DNA from: Mesoflavibacter sp037029465
Lineage (GTDB): Bacteria > Bacteroidota > Bacteroidia > Flavobacteriales > Flavobacteriaceae
Length of the DNA: 64,000 nt
NCBI RefSeq assembly: GCF_037029465.1
Contig: NZ_JAYMEM010000031.1
Span: forward strand, 19,731-83,730
Direction: 5' to 3'
In this document: positions 45,593-53,948 of the stretch, in pieces
Position numbering within the stretch: position 1 is the stretch's first letter
Layout: each line of letters begins with the position of its first letter
Made by a program: the position numbers and the translations under genes
Notes under the pieces: generated by a model
The model's database searches: none
The model's input: the letters and a program-made list of their open reading frames with translations, nothing else
Told to the model about the DNA's origin: nothing

Positions 45593-46681
45593 TTATTTAT
45601 TGTCGAAAGACACGCTTCCGTAATCCGATTTTATACGAATTAAATTTCCTGAATTTTTAGTGTTTTTATACCCTTTATAGTATTTACTTGTAGAGCGTTC
45701 ACTTTTCATATTGAATTCAAAACTATCATCATCACCGTTTAATCCACCATAATCTAAGTCAATTTCAAAATCAAAACTGTAATCGTTATCAATACCTATT
45801 TTGATGCCTACGTAATCTGAGTCTATAGATACATTTCCAGCATTTTTAGTCATTTTTCCAATTTTTATTGAACCGTAATCAGCTTCAATATTGACGCTTT
45901 TGTAGACATCACCTAAAACTACAGTTAAATAGTCGCCATTTCCTGAAAAATTATTGACATTGTTAACGCGTAAACTTCCGTAATCACAGTTGTACGAGAC
46001 GTCTTCAGCAATTTCTACTAACGAATTGGTGTAATCTGCAACGATGTCTATTTTTTTAGCTTTTGCAACTGTAAATCCGCTATAATCTGCGTTAATTTTT
46101 CCGCTTTCAATGTATTCAAAATAGCAGTTGTTAGTGTAATCAAAAGAAATGTTGTTGTTGTCTGCAAGTAGCTCTTTTGTGGTTATTTTTCCGTAGTCAC
46201 AATTAATGGTTGCGTGACCTTGTAATGTTCCAAGAAGTATGCTTCCGTAGTCATTATTTAAATCTACATTATTAGTAATAGGTATTTTTACTAGGTAGTT
46301 AATTTGAATGTTAACGCTGTTATTGTTGCCCCAATTCCACCAAGATTTACTTTTAGATTTACCAATTTGTGTTTCGGCAGAAACGTAGTTTGATGTACCA
46401 GAAAAATTCACATCAATATCATCTAACTTGTCTTGTACTTTGTCTTCGTCATTACCGTTTGTGGTAATGGTGATTTCAAAAACAATTCGGTTTTCATTCC
46501 AAGTAACCACATCAAGATTTCCGTAGCGGTTGTCTATTTTTAATGTAGCGTCTTTAGAGACGTTATATTCTTTTTTTATGGTTTTTTTCTTGGTGTATTT
46601 GCCAGCCCAATTATTGTTATTGTTGGCAAATATTACAGCTGGTAAAAGTAGCAGTAATGTTAGTTTATATAGTAGTTTCAT
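45593..46681 (-). CDS. DUF4097-like beta-helix exported protein
   Basis: 362 residues from MKLLYKLTLLLLLPAVIFA; the frame extends 11 codons further, but that is inside the upstream gene. After the signal peptide: EYNVSKDATLKIDNRYGNLDVVTWNENR (adhesin-like opening), then repeated DYGSI/DYGKI/DYTNS turns, a short-repeat beta-helix similar in style to the head-GIN protein. The ATG overlaps the end of the anti-sigma-like gene by 17 bases. Function: unknown envelope protein, probably controlled by the linked sigma factor. Confidence 0.78.
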   Translation of the reverse strand: MKLLYKLTLLLLLPAVIFANNNNNWAGKYTKKKTIKKEYNVSKDATLKIDNRYGNLDVVTWNENRIVFEITITTNGNDEDKVQDKLDDIDVNFSGTSNYVSAETQIGKSKSKSWWNWGNNNSVNIQINYLVKIPITNNVDLNNDYGSILLGTLQGHATINCDYGKITTKELLADNNNISFDYTNNCYFEYIESGKINADYSGFTVAKAKKIDIVADYTNSLVEIAEDVSYNCDYGSLRVNNVNNFSGNGDYLTVVLGDVYKSVNIEADYGSIKIGKMTKNAGNVSIDSDYVGIKIGIDNDYSFDFEIDLDYGGLNGDDDSFEFNMKSERSTSKYYKGYKNTKNSGNLIRIKSDYGSVSFDNK

Positions 46682-47222
46682 AGTTATTTTGTTTAAGTTC
46701 TTTTTGGTCTTCAATATATTGTAATGTTGTTTTTAAAATGTCTATTCTGTTTTGAAAGTTGGTAATCATCGCATAAATAACTAATTGATCTTCGCCACTT
46801 TCTTGTAAGCTAATTTTAAGATTATCGTATTCTTTTTCTAGTGCGTTAAGACGTTTTAAGGCGTCGTTAATGATGGTTTTAGTTTCTTCTGTTTGCTCTG
46901 CTTTTAGTTTGTTAACTTCAAAAGCAATAGCGTTGGTAAAAAACTGTTGTGTTTCTGCCATTTCTGGTGACACACTAGCTAAATCTTTAGGTTCTTCTTT
47001 AGCTTGCACGCCAAAAGTTATAGAGATGATTAGTACAATTGAAGCTGCTACAGCTAATAAAGGTTTCCAGTACGTTTTAGAATCTTTTTGTACAATAGTC
47101 TTAGTGTTTTCTATTGCATTTAATTTTTCTAAAAAACGTGCTTGATGTCCTTCATTTGGTGTTTCTACATCAAATTGTCCTTCTAAGTTTTTAAATAAAT
47201 GGTCTAAATTATCTTTGCTCAT
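46665..47222 (-). CDS. Anti-sigma-factor-like membrane protein
   Basis: 185 residues with a single membrane helix (about 52-70, PLLAVAASIVLIISITFGV). N-terminal cytoplasmic part (DHLFKNLEGQFDVETPNEGHQARFLEKL) and a C-terminal helical part predicted in the periplasm. The topology and the position 5 bases after an ECF sigma gene fit an anti-sigma factor; it lacks the zinc-binding ZAS motif, so the call rests on context. Confidence 0.7.
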   Translation of the reverse strand: MSKDNLDHLFKNLEGQFDVETPNEGHQARFLEKLNAIENTKTIVQKDSKTYWKPLLAVAASIVLIISITFGVQAKEEPKDLASVSPEMAETQQFFTNAIAFEVNKLKAEQTEETKTIINDALKRLNALEKEYDNLKISLQESGEDQLVIYAMITNFQNRIDILKTTLQYIEDQKELKQNNYETTI

Positions 47223-47227
47223 AACAA

Positions 47228-47782
47228 TTAGTTTAATTGTTCTAATTTTTTTCTTAAACTGTATTTGGCTCTAGATATCATTGTTCTGCAATTAGCGTAA
47301 CTAATATTCATTACGTCTCCAATTTCTTCGTAATCATAACCTTCAATTAAATTAAGGGTTAATACTACTTTATAATTAGATTTTAAAAGATTTAAAGCCT
47401 CTAACACTTGTTGTACTTTTATGTTTGTAACTTCAATAGATGTATCAATACCTTGTTGGTCTTCAACTTTATAAAGTACATCATCTAAAGCCACATCGTG
47501 TTGCTTATTATTTTTATTATAAGCTTGAATGCTGTTATTAATCACAATGCGTTTTAACCAACCACCAAAGGTCTTTTTATCTTTTAAACTATCTAATTTT
47601 GAAAACGCTGTTATAAATGATTCTTGCATAATATCTTCAGCTTCAAAACTATCATTCACAATTCTGTACGACGTGTTGTATAACCCTTTGTAATATCTGT
47701 TGTAAAGCTCTATTTGGGCTTTTTGGTTACCAGATACGCAAAGCATAACAAGTTGTTCTGTATTATGATTAGTTAGTGTCAA
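47228..47782 (-). CDS. ECF-type RNA polymerase sigma factor
   Basis: 184 residues. Region 2 (YNRYYKGLYNTSYRIVNDSFEAEDIMQESFITAF, about 27-62) and region 4 (LNLIEGYDYEEIGDVMNISYANCRTMISRAKYSLRKKL) are clear. The frame has no ATG at the front; the start is a TTG at 47782, giving a normal family N terminus, whereas the next ATG would cut into region 2. It probably activates the operon with the anti-sigma-like, DUF4097-like and head-GIN genes. Its promoter was not identified. Confidence 0.87.
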   Translation of the reverse strand: MTLTNHNTEQLVMLCVSGNQKAQIELYNRYYKGLYNTSYRIVNDSFEAEDIMQESFITAFSKLDSLKDKKTFGGWLKRIVINNSIQAYNKNNKQHDVALDDVLYKVEDQQGIDTSIEVTNIKVQQVLEALNLLKSNYKVVLTLNLIEGYDYEEIGDVMNISYANCRTMISRAKYSLRKKLEQLN

Positions 47783-47899
47783 AAATTTGATGGTTTACTA
47801 TAAAGAGTGAATTTAATAATCATTGTTACACTTTCTTTTAAAATTTTTAAAAAATCTTTTCAATTTTAAAGTTTCAACTTTTCAAAAGGAATAGAGAAG

Positions 47900-47915
47900 T
47901 GGCACGTTAATTGAA
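47900..47915 (+). promoter_or_regulatory. Candidate sigma-54 promoter of lon
   Basis: TGGCACG, 4 bases, TTGAA: the -24 GG and -12 TG elements are spaced as in the sigma-54 consensus (TGGCACG-N4-TTGCW). Predicted start near 47927, about 125 bases before the lon ATG. I found no other clear match in the gaps I inspected. No enhancer-binding activator gene is in the window. Confidence 0.45.
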
Positions 47916-48054
47916 AATTGTATAATGTTATTGCATTCTAATTTAACATTAATAGCTAGTATATCAATGTTTTATAGGATTTGAATAATTCAATTTAAAA
48001 CTATAAAAGTCGAAACCATTACTTTTTAATGACATTTTGACTCAAAATATACTT

Positions 48055-50502
48055 ATGAAGAAATCTAATTTTATATCACTTGACAGTTTGTCATTACAAG
48101 ATTTTGATGAAAACTCAGAATTAATTCCATTAATGACTCCTGAAGACGAAGAAAAAATTAATAAAGAAGAATTACCAGAAAGTTTACCAATCCTTTCTTT
48201 ACGTAACACGGTACTTTTTCCTGGTGTCGTTATTCCGATTACAGCAGGAAGAGACAAGTCTATAAAACTTATAAATGACGCTAATAAAGGCGGAAAAGTG
48301 ATAGGCGTTGTGGCACAAAAAGACGAAGATGTAGAAGATCCAAAAGCTACCGATATCCATCAAACAGGTACTGTTGCTCGTATTTTAAAAGTGCTTAAAA
48401 TGCCTGACGGAAACACAACCGTGATTATCCAAGGAAAAAAGCGTTTTGCGATAGATCAAGTTTTAACCGAAGATCCTTACATTAAAGCGACGGTAAAAGA
48501 AGTTTCGCAAGCAACACCAGCTGTTAAAAATGAAGAATTTAATGCAATTATTGAAAGCATAAAGGATTTAGCAGTTCAAATTATAAAGGATAGTCCAAAC
48601 ATTCCGACAGAAGCGACTTTTGCTATAAAAAATATAGAAAGCGAATCGTTTTTAATCAATTTTGTGTCTTCAAATATGAATTTATCTGTTGAAGAAAAGC
48701 AAAAACTATTAGAGATAAACGATTTAAAAGATCGAGCTTTAGAGACGTTACGTTATATGAATATCGAGCTTCAAAAACTAGAGTTAAAAAACGATATTCA
48801 ATCAAAAGTACAAAGCGATTTAAATCAGCAACAACGTGAGTATTTCTTAAATCAGCAATTAAAAACCATTCAAGAAGAACTTGGTGGCGGAAATGCTGAA
48901 GAAATAGAAGAAATGAAAACTCGTGCCAAATCTAAAAATTGGGACGAAAAAGTAGCAAAGCATTTTGAAAAAGAATTATCAAAAATGCAACGCATGAATC
49001 CACAAGTTGCCGAGTATTCTATTCAACGTAACTATTTAGATTTATTTTTAGACTTACCTTGGAATGAGTTTAGCAAAGACAAATTTGATTTAAAACGTGC
49101 ACAAAAAATATTAGATCGTGACCATTATGGTTTAGATGATGTTAAAAAGCGTATTATCGAGCATCTAGCAGTTTTAAAATTGCGTAATGATATGAAGTCG
49201 CCAATCATCTGTCTTTACGGTCCTCCAGGAGTTGGTAAAACATCTTTAGGAAAATCTATTGCAGAAGCATTGGGTAGAGAATACGTGCGTATGAGTTTAG
49301 GAGGATTACGTGACGAGGCAGAAATCAGAGGTCATCGTAAAACGTATATTGGTGCAATGCCAGGTCGTATTATTCAAAGTCTTAAAAAAGCAGGAACTTC
49401 AAATCCAGTTTTTGTTTTAGACGAAATTGATAAACTATCAAATTCTCATCAAGGCGATCCATCTTCTGCATTGTTAGAAGTTTTGGATCCAGAACAAAAT
49501 AGCGAGTTTCATGATAACTTCTTAGAAATGGGTTACGATCTATCAAAAGTAATGTTTATAGCTACTTCAAATAGTTTAAATACCATTCAGCCAGCGTTAA
49601 GAGATCGTATGGAAATTATTAACGTTACTGGTTATACTATCGAAGAAAAAGTTGAAATAGCAAAACGTCACTTACTACCTAAACAGTTAAAAGAACACGG
49701 TTTAAGTGATAAAGATTTAAAAATTGGTAAGCCGCAATTAGAAAAAATTGTTGAAGGTTACACACGCGAATCTGGTGTACGTGGTCTAGAAAAACAAATA
49801 GCAAAAATGGTGCGTCACGCAGCAAAAAATATTGCTATGGAAGAAGAGTACAATATTAAAGTTACAAACGAAGATGTTACAGATGTACTAGGCGGACCAA
49901 AATTAGAACGTGATAAATATGAAAACAACAACGTTGCTGGTGTAGTTACTGGATTAGCGTGGACACGAGTTGGTGGTGATATATTATTTATAGAATCTAT
50001 CTTATCTAAAGGAAAAGGAGCAATGACAATTACTGGTAACCTTGGTAAAGTCATGAAAGAATCGGCAACAATTGCTATGGAATATATTAAAGCAAATGCT
50101 GAGACTTTAGGAATAAGTACGGATGTATTCAATAATTATAATGTTCATATTCATGTTCCTGAAGGCGCAACACCAAAAGACGGACCAAGCGCAGGTGTTA
50201 CGATGTTAACATCTTTAGTGTCTTTATTTACTCAAAAGAAAGTAAAAAAGAGCATTGCAATGACGGGAGAAATTACACTTAGAGGAAAAGTGTTACCAGT
50301 TGGAGGAATAAAAGAAAAAATCTTAGCAGCAAAACGTGCTAGAATTAAAGAGATTTTATTATGCGAAGACAATAGACGAGATATAGAAGAAATTAAACCT
50401 GAATATCTAAAAGGGCTTACATTTCATTACGTAACAGACATGAAAGACGTAATAGACATTGCAATAACAAATCAAAAAGTTAAAAACGCAAAAAAATTAT
50501 AA
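48055..50502 (+). CDS. lon: ATP-dependent protease Lon
   Basis: 815 residues from the ATG at 48055; a TTG six codons upstream also opens the frame. Lon N-terminal domain (LPILSLRNTVLFPGVVIPI, about 44-62), AAA+ module with GPPGVGKTSLGKS (Walker A) and VFVLDEIDK (Walker B), and the C-terminal protease with the catalytic Ser in DGPSAGVTM and Lys in GGIKEKILAAKRA. Degrades misfolded and regulatory proteins. A sigma-54-like promoter and a 125-base leader precede it, hinting at stress-linked control. Confidence 0.95.
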   Translation: MKKSNFISLDSLSLQDFDENSELIPLMTPEDEEKINKEELPESLPILSLRNTVLFPGVVIPITAGRDKSIKLINDANKGGKVIGVVAQKDEDVEDPKATDIHQTGTVARILKVLKMPDGNTTVIIQGKKRFAIDQVLTEDPYIKATVKEVSQATPAVKNEEFNAIIESIKDLAVQIIKDSPNIPTEATFAIKNIESESFLINFVSSNMNLSVEEKQKLLEINDLKDRALETLRYMNIELQKLELKNDIQSKVQSDLNQQQREYFLNQQLKTIQEELGGGNAEEIEEMKTRAKSKNWDEKVAKHFEKELSKMQRMNPQVAEYSIQRNYLDLFLDLPWNEFSKDKFDLKRAQKILDRDHYGLDDVKKRIIEHLAVLKLRNDMKSPIICLYGPPGVGKTSLGKSIAEALGREYVRMSLGGLRDEAEIRGHRKTYIGAMPGRIIQSLKKAGTSNPVFVLDEIDKLSNSHQGDPSSALLEVLDPEQNSEFHDNFLEMGYDLSKVMFIATSNSLNTIQPALRDRMEIINVTGYTIEEKVEIAKRHLLPKQLKEHGLSDKDLKIGKPQLEKIVEGYTRESGVRGLEKQIAKMVRHAAKNIAMEEEYNIKVTNEDVTDVLGGPKLERDKYENNNVAGVVTGLAWTRVGGDILFIESILSKGKGAMTITGNLGKVMKESATIAMEYIKANAETLGISTDVFNNYNVHIHVPEGATPKDGPSAGVTMLTSLVSLFTQKKVKKSIAMTGEITLRGKVLPVGGIKEKILAAKRARIKEILLCEDNRRDIEEIKPEYLKGLTFHYVTDMKDVIDIAITNQKVKNAKKL

Positions 50503-50513
50503 TTTTAAATTTT

Positions 50514-50546
50514 AAAAAAAGCTACCATAAACAGGTAGCTTTTTTT
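50514..50546 (+). terminator. Intrinsic terminator after lon
   Basis: A-run, AGCTACC, ATAAACA loop, GGTAGCT, T-run; perfect arms. Confidence 0.85.
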
Positions 50547-50654
50547 ATTGTTATAATATTTAAAATCTCTAATAGATATTTTTAAATAAAATAAGCTAAA
50601 AAATAAATTATCTATAACTACGTTTTAAAAGAGATTTATTTACTTTGCAACCTT

Positions 50655-51674
50655 ATGTTTAAAAAAGTTGTCCTGTTTACTGCTTGCCTTTTTAGCACGT
50701 ATTGCTTTTCGCAATTAGGTGGACAATCTACTTACCAATTTTTAAATTTAATTGCATCACCACGTCAAGCTGCTCTTGGAGGTAAAGTGTTAACCAATGT
50801 AGATTACGACGTAACACAAGCACTCTACAATCCTTCAACTATTAATGTAAATATGGATAATCAATTTGCACTTAATTACAGCAGTTATTTAGGTGGTATT
50901 AATTATGGTACAGCAGCATACGCTTATACATGGGATAGGCGTACGCAAACTTTTCATGCAGGTGTAACATATATTAATTATGGAGATTTTGATGGTTATG
51001 ATGAGCAAGGTAATCCTACAGGAACCTTTACAGGTAGCGAAGCCGCATTATCTTTAGGTTATGCTTTACAAATAGGGTATAGTGATTTTTATTTTGGAGG
51101 AAATTTAAAATTTATAACGTCTCGTTTAGAACAATATAATTCATTTGGTATAGCTACAGATTTAGGCTTACTTTATATAGATGAAGATTTAGAATTTCAA
51201 GCAACACTTGTAGTAAGAAATTTAGGAACACAAATTACGACCTACGCAGGTTTACAAGAGTCTTTACCATTAGAAGTAAATATTGGCTTAAGTCAAACGT
51301 TAGAAAACATCCCGTTACGTTGGCATCTTACTTTTGAAAATCTTCAAGAGTGGCCAATCGGTGTTTCTAATCCAGCAAGAGCAACCACAGATTTAGAAGG
51401 TAATCAAACGCAAGAAAATGTAGGCTTTTTTAATAATGTGCTAAGACACACAATTATTGGTGCAGAGTTATTTCCTGATAAAGGTTTTAATATTCGTTTA
51501 GGATATAATTTTAGAAGAGCAGAAGAGCTTCGTGTTGTTGATCAGCGTAACTTTTCTGGTTTATCTGCTGGTTTTGCAGTAAAAATTAACAAGCTTCGTT
51601 TTAGTTATACACATGCTAAATATACTGCAGCTACAGATGCTAACTTTTTTGGTTTGCATATAGACTTACAGTAG
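50655..51674 (+). CDS. porQ: Type IX secretion system protein PorQ
   Basis: 339 residues. Signal peptide (VVLFTACLFSTYCFSQ), then an outer-membrane barrel of the PorQ/PorV-like type: GGQSTYQFLNLIASPRQAALGGK, ALYNPSTI, RTQTFHAGVTYINYGDFDG, FRRAEELRV, NFSGLSAGFAV. PorQ cooperates with PorU/PorV/PorZ at the outer membrane in Porphyromonas. It supports the T9SS cargo predictions elsewhere in the window. TTTACTTTGC just upstream resembles a -7 element. Confidence 0.88.
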   Translation: MFKKVVLFTACLFSTYCFSQLGGQSTYQFLNLIASPRQAALGGKVLTNVDYDVTQALYNPSTINVNMDNQFALNYSSYLGGINYGTAAYAYTWDRRTQTFHAGVTYINYGDFDGYDEQGNPTGTFTGSEAALSLGYALQIGYSDFYFGGNLKFITSRLEQYNSFGIATDLGLLYIDEDLEFQATLVVRNLGTQITTYAGLQESLPLEVNIGLSQTLENIPLRWHLTFENLQEWPIGVSNPARATTDLEGNQTQENVGFFNNVLRHTIIGAELFPDKGFNIRLGYNFRRAEELRVVDQRNFSGLSAGFAVKINKLRFSYTHAKYTAATDANFFGLHIDLQ

Positions 51675-51677
51675 TGT

Positions 51678-52280
51678 TTAATTGTCTTCTTTTTTAGGAT
51701 TATACATTACAATTATTTGTATTACAATAGCAAGAAATATTAATAAGTAAATTTCTATTTGTGTAAATAATTCAACCGAATCTATAGCTTTTTTACTAAT
51801 TGACATTTGTTTACTTCCTTCTAAAAGTTGAATTTTAGATAGATCCTCTAAATTCTTTTTAATCTTAGCTATTTGTTTAAACATGTCTTCTTTGCTAGAA
51901 AAGTTAGAAGTAACATATTTAGATTCGGTATTATTTAGTTGATGTAAGTTTTCTTTTAGATTACTAAAAGTTTTACTTTCTTCTTTAGTAAGTTTGGTAG
52001 CTTCAAATTTAGAAATAAGGTTTTCTATGTTTTTATTTTCTTCTTTATTAGAAACTTTAAAAAAAGTAGAATCTGATAATGCAACTGCAACTTCTTTTTT
52101 ATGAATAGAATTTGAAAACTCTAAAATTAAGTTTTTAGCAACAAGTCTATCTTCGTAAATAGACACGACTGAGTCCTTTACGCGCACAAAGTTGTTTCTG
52201 TCAATAAGATTTGTGGTTACGATTAAAACAAAAACCATTAAAATACCAAGGGTCCATTTTATTTTATTGAAAAAAGTCAT
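51678..52280 (-). CDS. Chemoreceptor-like four-helix-bundle sensor protein, no signalling domain
   Basis: 200 residues with two membrane helices (about 8-25 and 175-195) enclosing a helical periplasmic region, as in the 4HB_MCP domain (VKDSVVSIYEDRLVAKNLILEFSNSIHKKE). The protein ends shortly after the second helix, in KKEDN, so there is no HAMP, methyl-accepting or kinase domain. The stop lies 3 bases from the convergent porQ stop. A ligand-sensing or structural role is possible; the partner is unknown. Confidence 0.7.
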   Translation of the reverse strand: MTFFNKIKWTLGILMVFVLIVTTNLIDRNNFVRVKDSVVSIYEDRLVAKNLILEFSNSIHKKEVAVALSDSTFFKVSNKEENKNIENLISKFEATKLTKEESKTFSNLKENLHQLNNTESKYVTSNFSSKEDMFKQIAKIKKNLEDLSKIQLLEGSKQMSISKKAIDSVELFTQIEIYLLIFLAIVIQIIVMYNPKKEDN

Positions 52281-52405
52281 AAGTTTTAATATTTAAGGAT
52301 AAATATAATTCAAATTAAGGAAGTGCGTGTTATTTCTTATTCAGTTTAACAATTATGCAAAGATGTTTAAATAAAACATAATCGTTTTTAATCAATTTTA
52401 ATCCC

Positions 52406-52413
52406 TATTTTTG
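52406..52413 (+). promoter_or_regulatory. Candidate -7 element of cmk
   Basis: TATTTTTG, 18 bases before the GTG start at 52432. Its position supports the GTG start. Confidence 0.45.
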
Positions 52414-52431
52414 AAGCCTAAAAGTTAAAAC

Positions 52432-53121
52432 GTGCAAAAAATAACAATCGCTATAGACGGATTTTCTTCAACAGGAAAAAGTACAGTAGCAAAACAATTA
52501 GCAAAACACTTAGGTTATATATATGTAGACTCTGGCGCTATGTACAGAGCTGTAACGTTGTATACCATGCAAAATGGATGGATTGACAAAGATCATTTTG
52601 ATGTTGTCGCTTTAGTATCAAACTTAAGTAACGTAGAAATTAGTTTTAAGTTTAATCCAAATCTAGGTTTTGCAGAAGTATATTTAAATGGAAAAAATGT
52701 TGAAAAGCAAATACGCACACTTGAAGTATCAAGCTATGTAAGTAAAGTAGCAGCAATACCAGAAGTACGTTACCAATTAGTAAAACAACAACATCAAATG
52801 GGTAAAGATAAAGGTGTCGTTATGGATGGTCGTGATATTGGAACCGTAGTTTTTCCTAATGCAGAGCTAAAATTGTTTATGACTGCATCTGCCGAAACTA
52901 GAGCACAAAGACGTTATGACGAATTAATAGAAACAGGAGATGATATAACGTATGAAGATGTGCTTAAAAATGTTAGAGAGCGTGATTATATAGACTCTAA
53001 CCGTGAAAATTCTCCTTTAGTAAAAGCAGAAGATGCTATAGAAATAGATAATTCTAACTTAACTTTAGAAGAACAATTTAAAAAGATTCTAAACCTAGTG
53101 GAAGAAACTTTAAATAAATAA
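52432..53121 (+). CDS. cmk: Cytidylate kinase
   Basis: 229 residues, phosphorylating CMP/dCMP. The start is GTG (no upstream ATG in frame), preceded by a -7 element. P-loop IDGFSSTGKSTVAKQ, DSGAMYRAVTLY, MDGRDIGTVVFPNAELKLF, and RERDYIDSNRENSPL (substrate Arg/Asp) are all present. The length is normal. Followed by a bidirectional terminator. Confidence 0.92.
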   Translation: MQKITIAIDGFSSTGKSTVAKQLAKHLGYIYVDSGAMYRAVTLYTMQNGWIDKDHFDVVALVSNLSNVEISFKFNPNLGFAEVYLNGKNVEKQIRTLEVSSYVSKVAAIPEVRYQLVKQQHQMGKDKGVVMDGRDIGTVVFPNAELKLFMTASAETRAQRRYDELIETGDDITYEDVLKNVRERDYIDSNRENSPLVKAEDAIEIDNSNLTLEEQFKKILNLVEETLNK

Positions 53122-53136
53122 GATATCCTTTTAAAT

Positions 53137-53166
53137 AAAAAAGCGAACCAAAAGGTTCGCTTTTTT
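53137..53166. terminator. Bidirectional intrinsic terminator
   Basis: A-run, GCGAACC, AAAA loop, GGTTCGC, T-run, perfect arms; between cmk and the convergent LysM gene. Confidence 0.87.
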
Positions 53167-53183
53167 ATTCTCAATTTATAATT

Positions 53184-53567
53184 TTATAAATTAGGAATTT
53201 TAAGTTCTTGATCAGGATGTATCACATCAGGATTATTTAAAATGTCCTTATTAGCCTCAAAAATTGCTGTGTATTTTCCAGCATTTCCGTAATAATGCTT
53301 AGCTATTTTACCTAAAGTATCACCACTTTTTACAGTGTGTTTTGCATAAATACTCTCATCTGCAACAGTGATATTAGCTTTTATATCTTCAGGAGATTCA
53401 GTTCCAGCTACTGCTTTAATCTCATCCCAAATTAAGTTTTTTTCGTACTGCGTAGCAGCTGTACCTTTAACTTTTAAAATTCCGTTTTCTTCCCAAACGT
53501 CTCCATTTTGAATATTTAATTTTTCTCCTAAATCTAAAACGCTTTGGTATTTTGCTTTAACTGCCAT
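53184..53567 (-). CDS. BON/LysM-domain protein (Kbp/YgaU-like)
   Basis: 127 residues without a signal peptide. The N-terminal part (about 1-70, DVWEENGILKVKGTAATQYEKNLIWDEIK) looks like a BON-type domain and the last 50 residues are a LysM domain (HTVKSGDTLGKIAKHYYGNAGKYTAIFEANKD). This is the layout of E. coli YgaU/Kbp, a cytoplasmic potassium-binding protein; a potassium role is possible but not shown. Divergent from rpsA. Confidence 0.82.
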   Translation of the reverse strand: MAVKAKYQSVLDLGEKLNIQNGDVWEENGILKVKGTAATQYEKNLIWDEIKAVAGTESPEDIKANITVADESIYAKHTVKSGDTLGKIAKHYYGNAGKYTAIFEANKDILNNPDVIHPDQELKIPNL

Positions 53568-53655
53568 AAGTAAATAAGTTTTATTGTTAATTCTACTATA
53601 AAGATAAATAATAGAACATCAATTAATTTAAAATTAAAGTTAACTAAATCACTTA

Positions 53656-53683
53656 TATCGATAAAGTGTAATTTTTCACCGAT
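53656..53683. repeat. CGAT-type intergenic motif, copy A
   Basis: TATCGATAAAGTGTAAT followed directly by TTTTTCACCGAT. The same two modules recur at 59379-59427 with a spacer. Possibly a regulatory site shared by unlinked genes. Confidence 0.4.
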
Positions 53684-53782
53684 ATAATGTAATAAAATTC
53701 TAAGATTTTCAAATTTATAATTATTCTGATTTTCAGGACATTAAAAATTTAAAATAAATTAGGCAATATTGTTAAAATGTAC

Positions 53783-53790
53783 TATTTTTG
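53783..53790 (+). promoter_or_regulatory. Candidate -7 element of rpsA
   Basis: TATTTTTG followed by CACTCC, an exact TAnnTTTG; about 158 bases before the rpsA ATG. No TTG at the right -33 distance. Confidence 0.45.
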
Positions 53791-53948
53791 CACTCCTTTT
53801 AGCGAGAAATGGATTTTAAAAGGAATAGATATAAAAATAATTATAACGCTTCTGTAGATTTATCGCTTAAATAATCCACAAAATCACAGAATACAAACAC
53901 AGTGTTTAAATTTCCGCGAAAGCGAAAATAAACATTGCATTAAATTAA

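Larger units (their letters stand above)
53568..53948. other. 381-base gene-free stretch with the rpsA leader and inverted repeats
   Basis: No ORF of note. It holds an inverted repeat (TTATATCG 53653-53660 / CGATATAA 53680-53687), a -7 element for rpsA (53783-53790), and an rpsA leader of about 150 bases in which AGCGA (53801-53805) can pair with TCGCT (53863-53867), plus a CGC-GAAA-GCG hairpin (53915-53924). The leader could carry autoregulation of S1, but that is inference. Confidence 0.55.
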
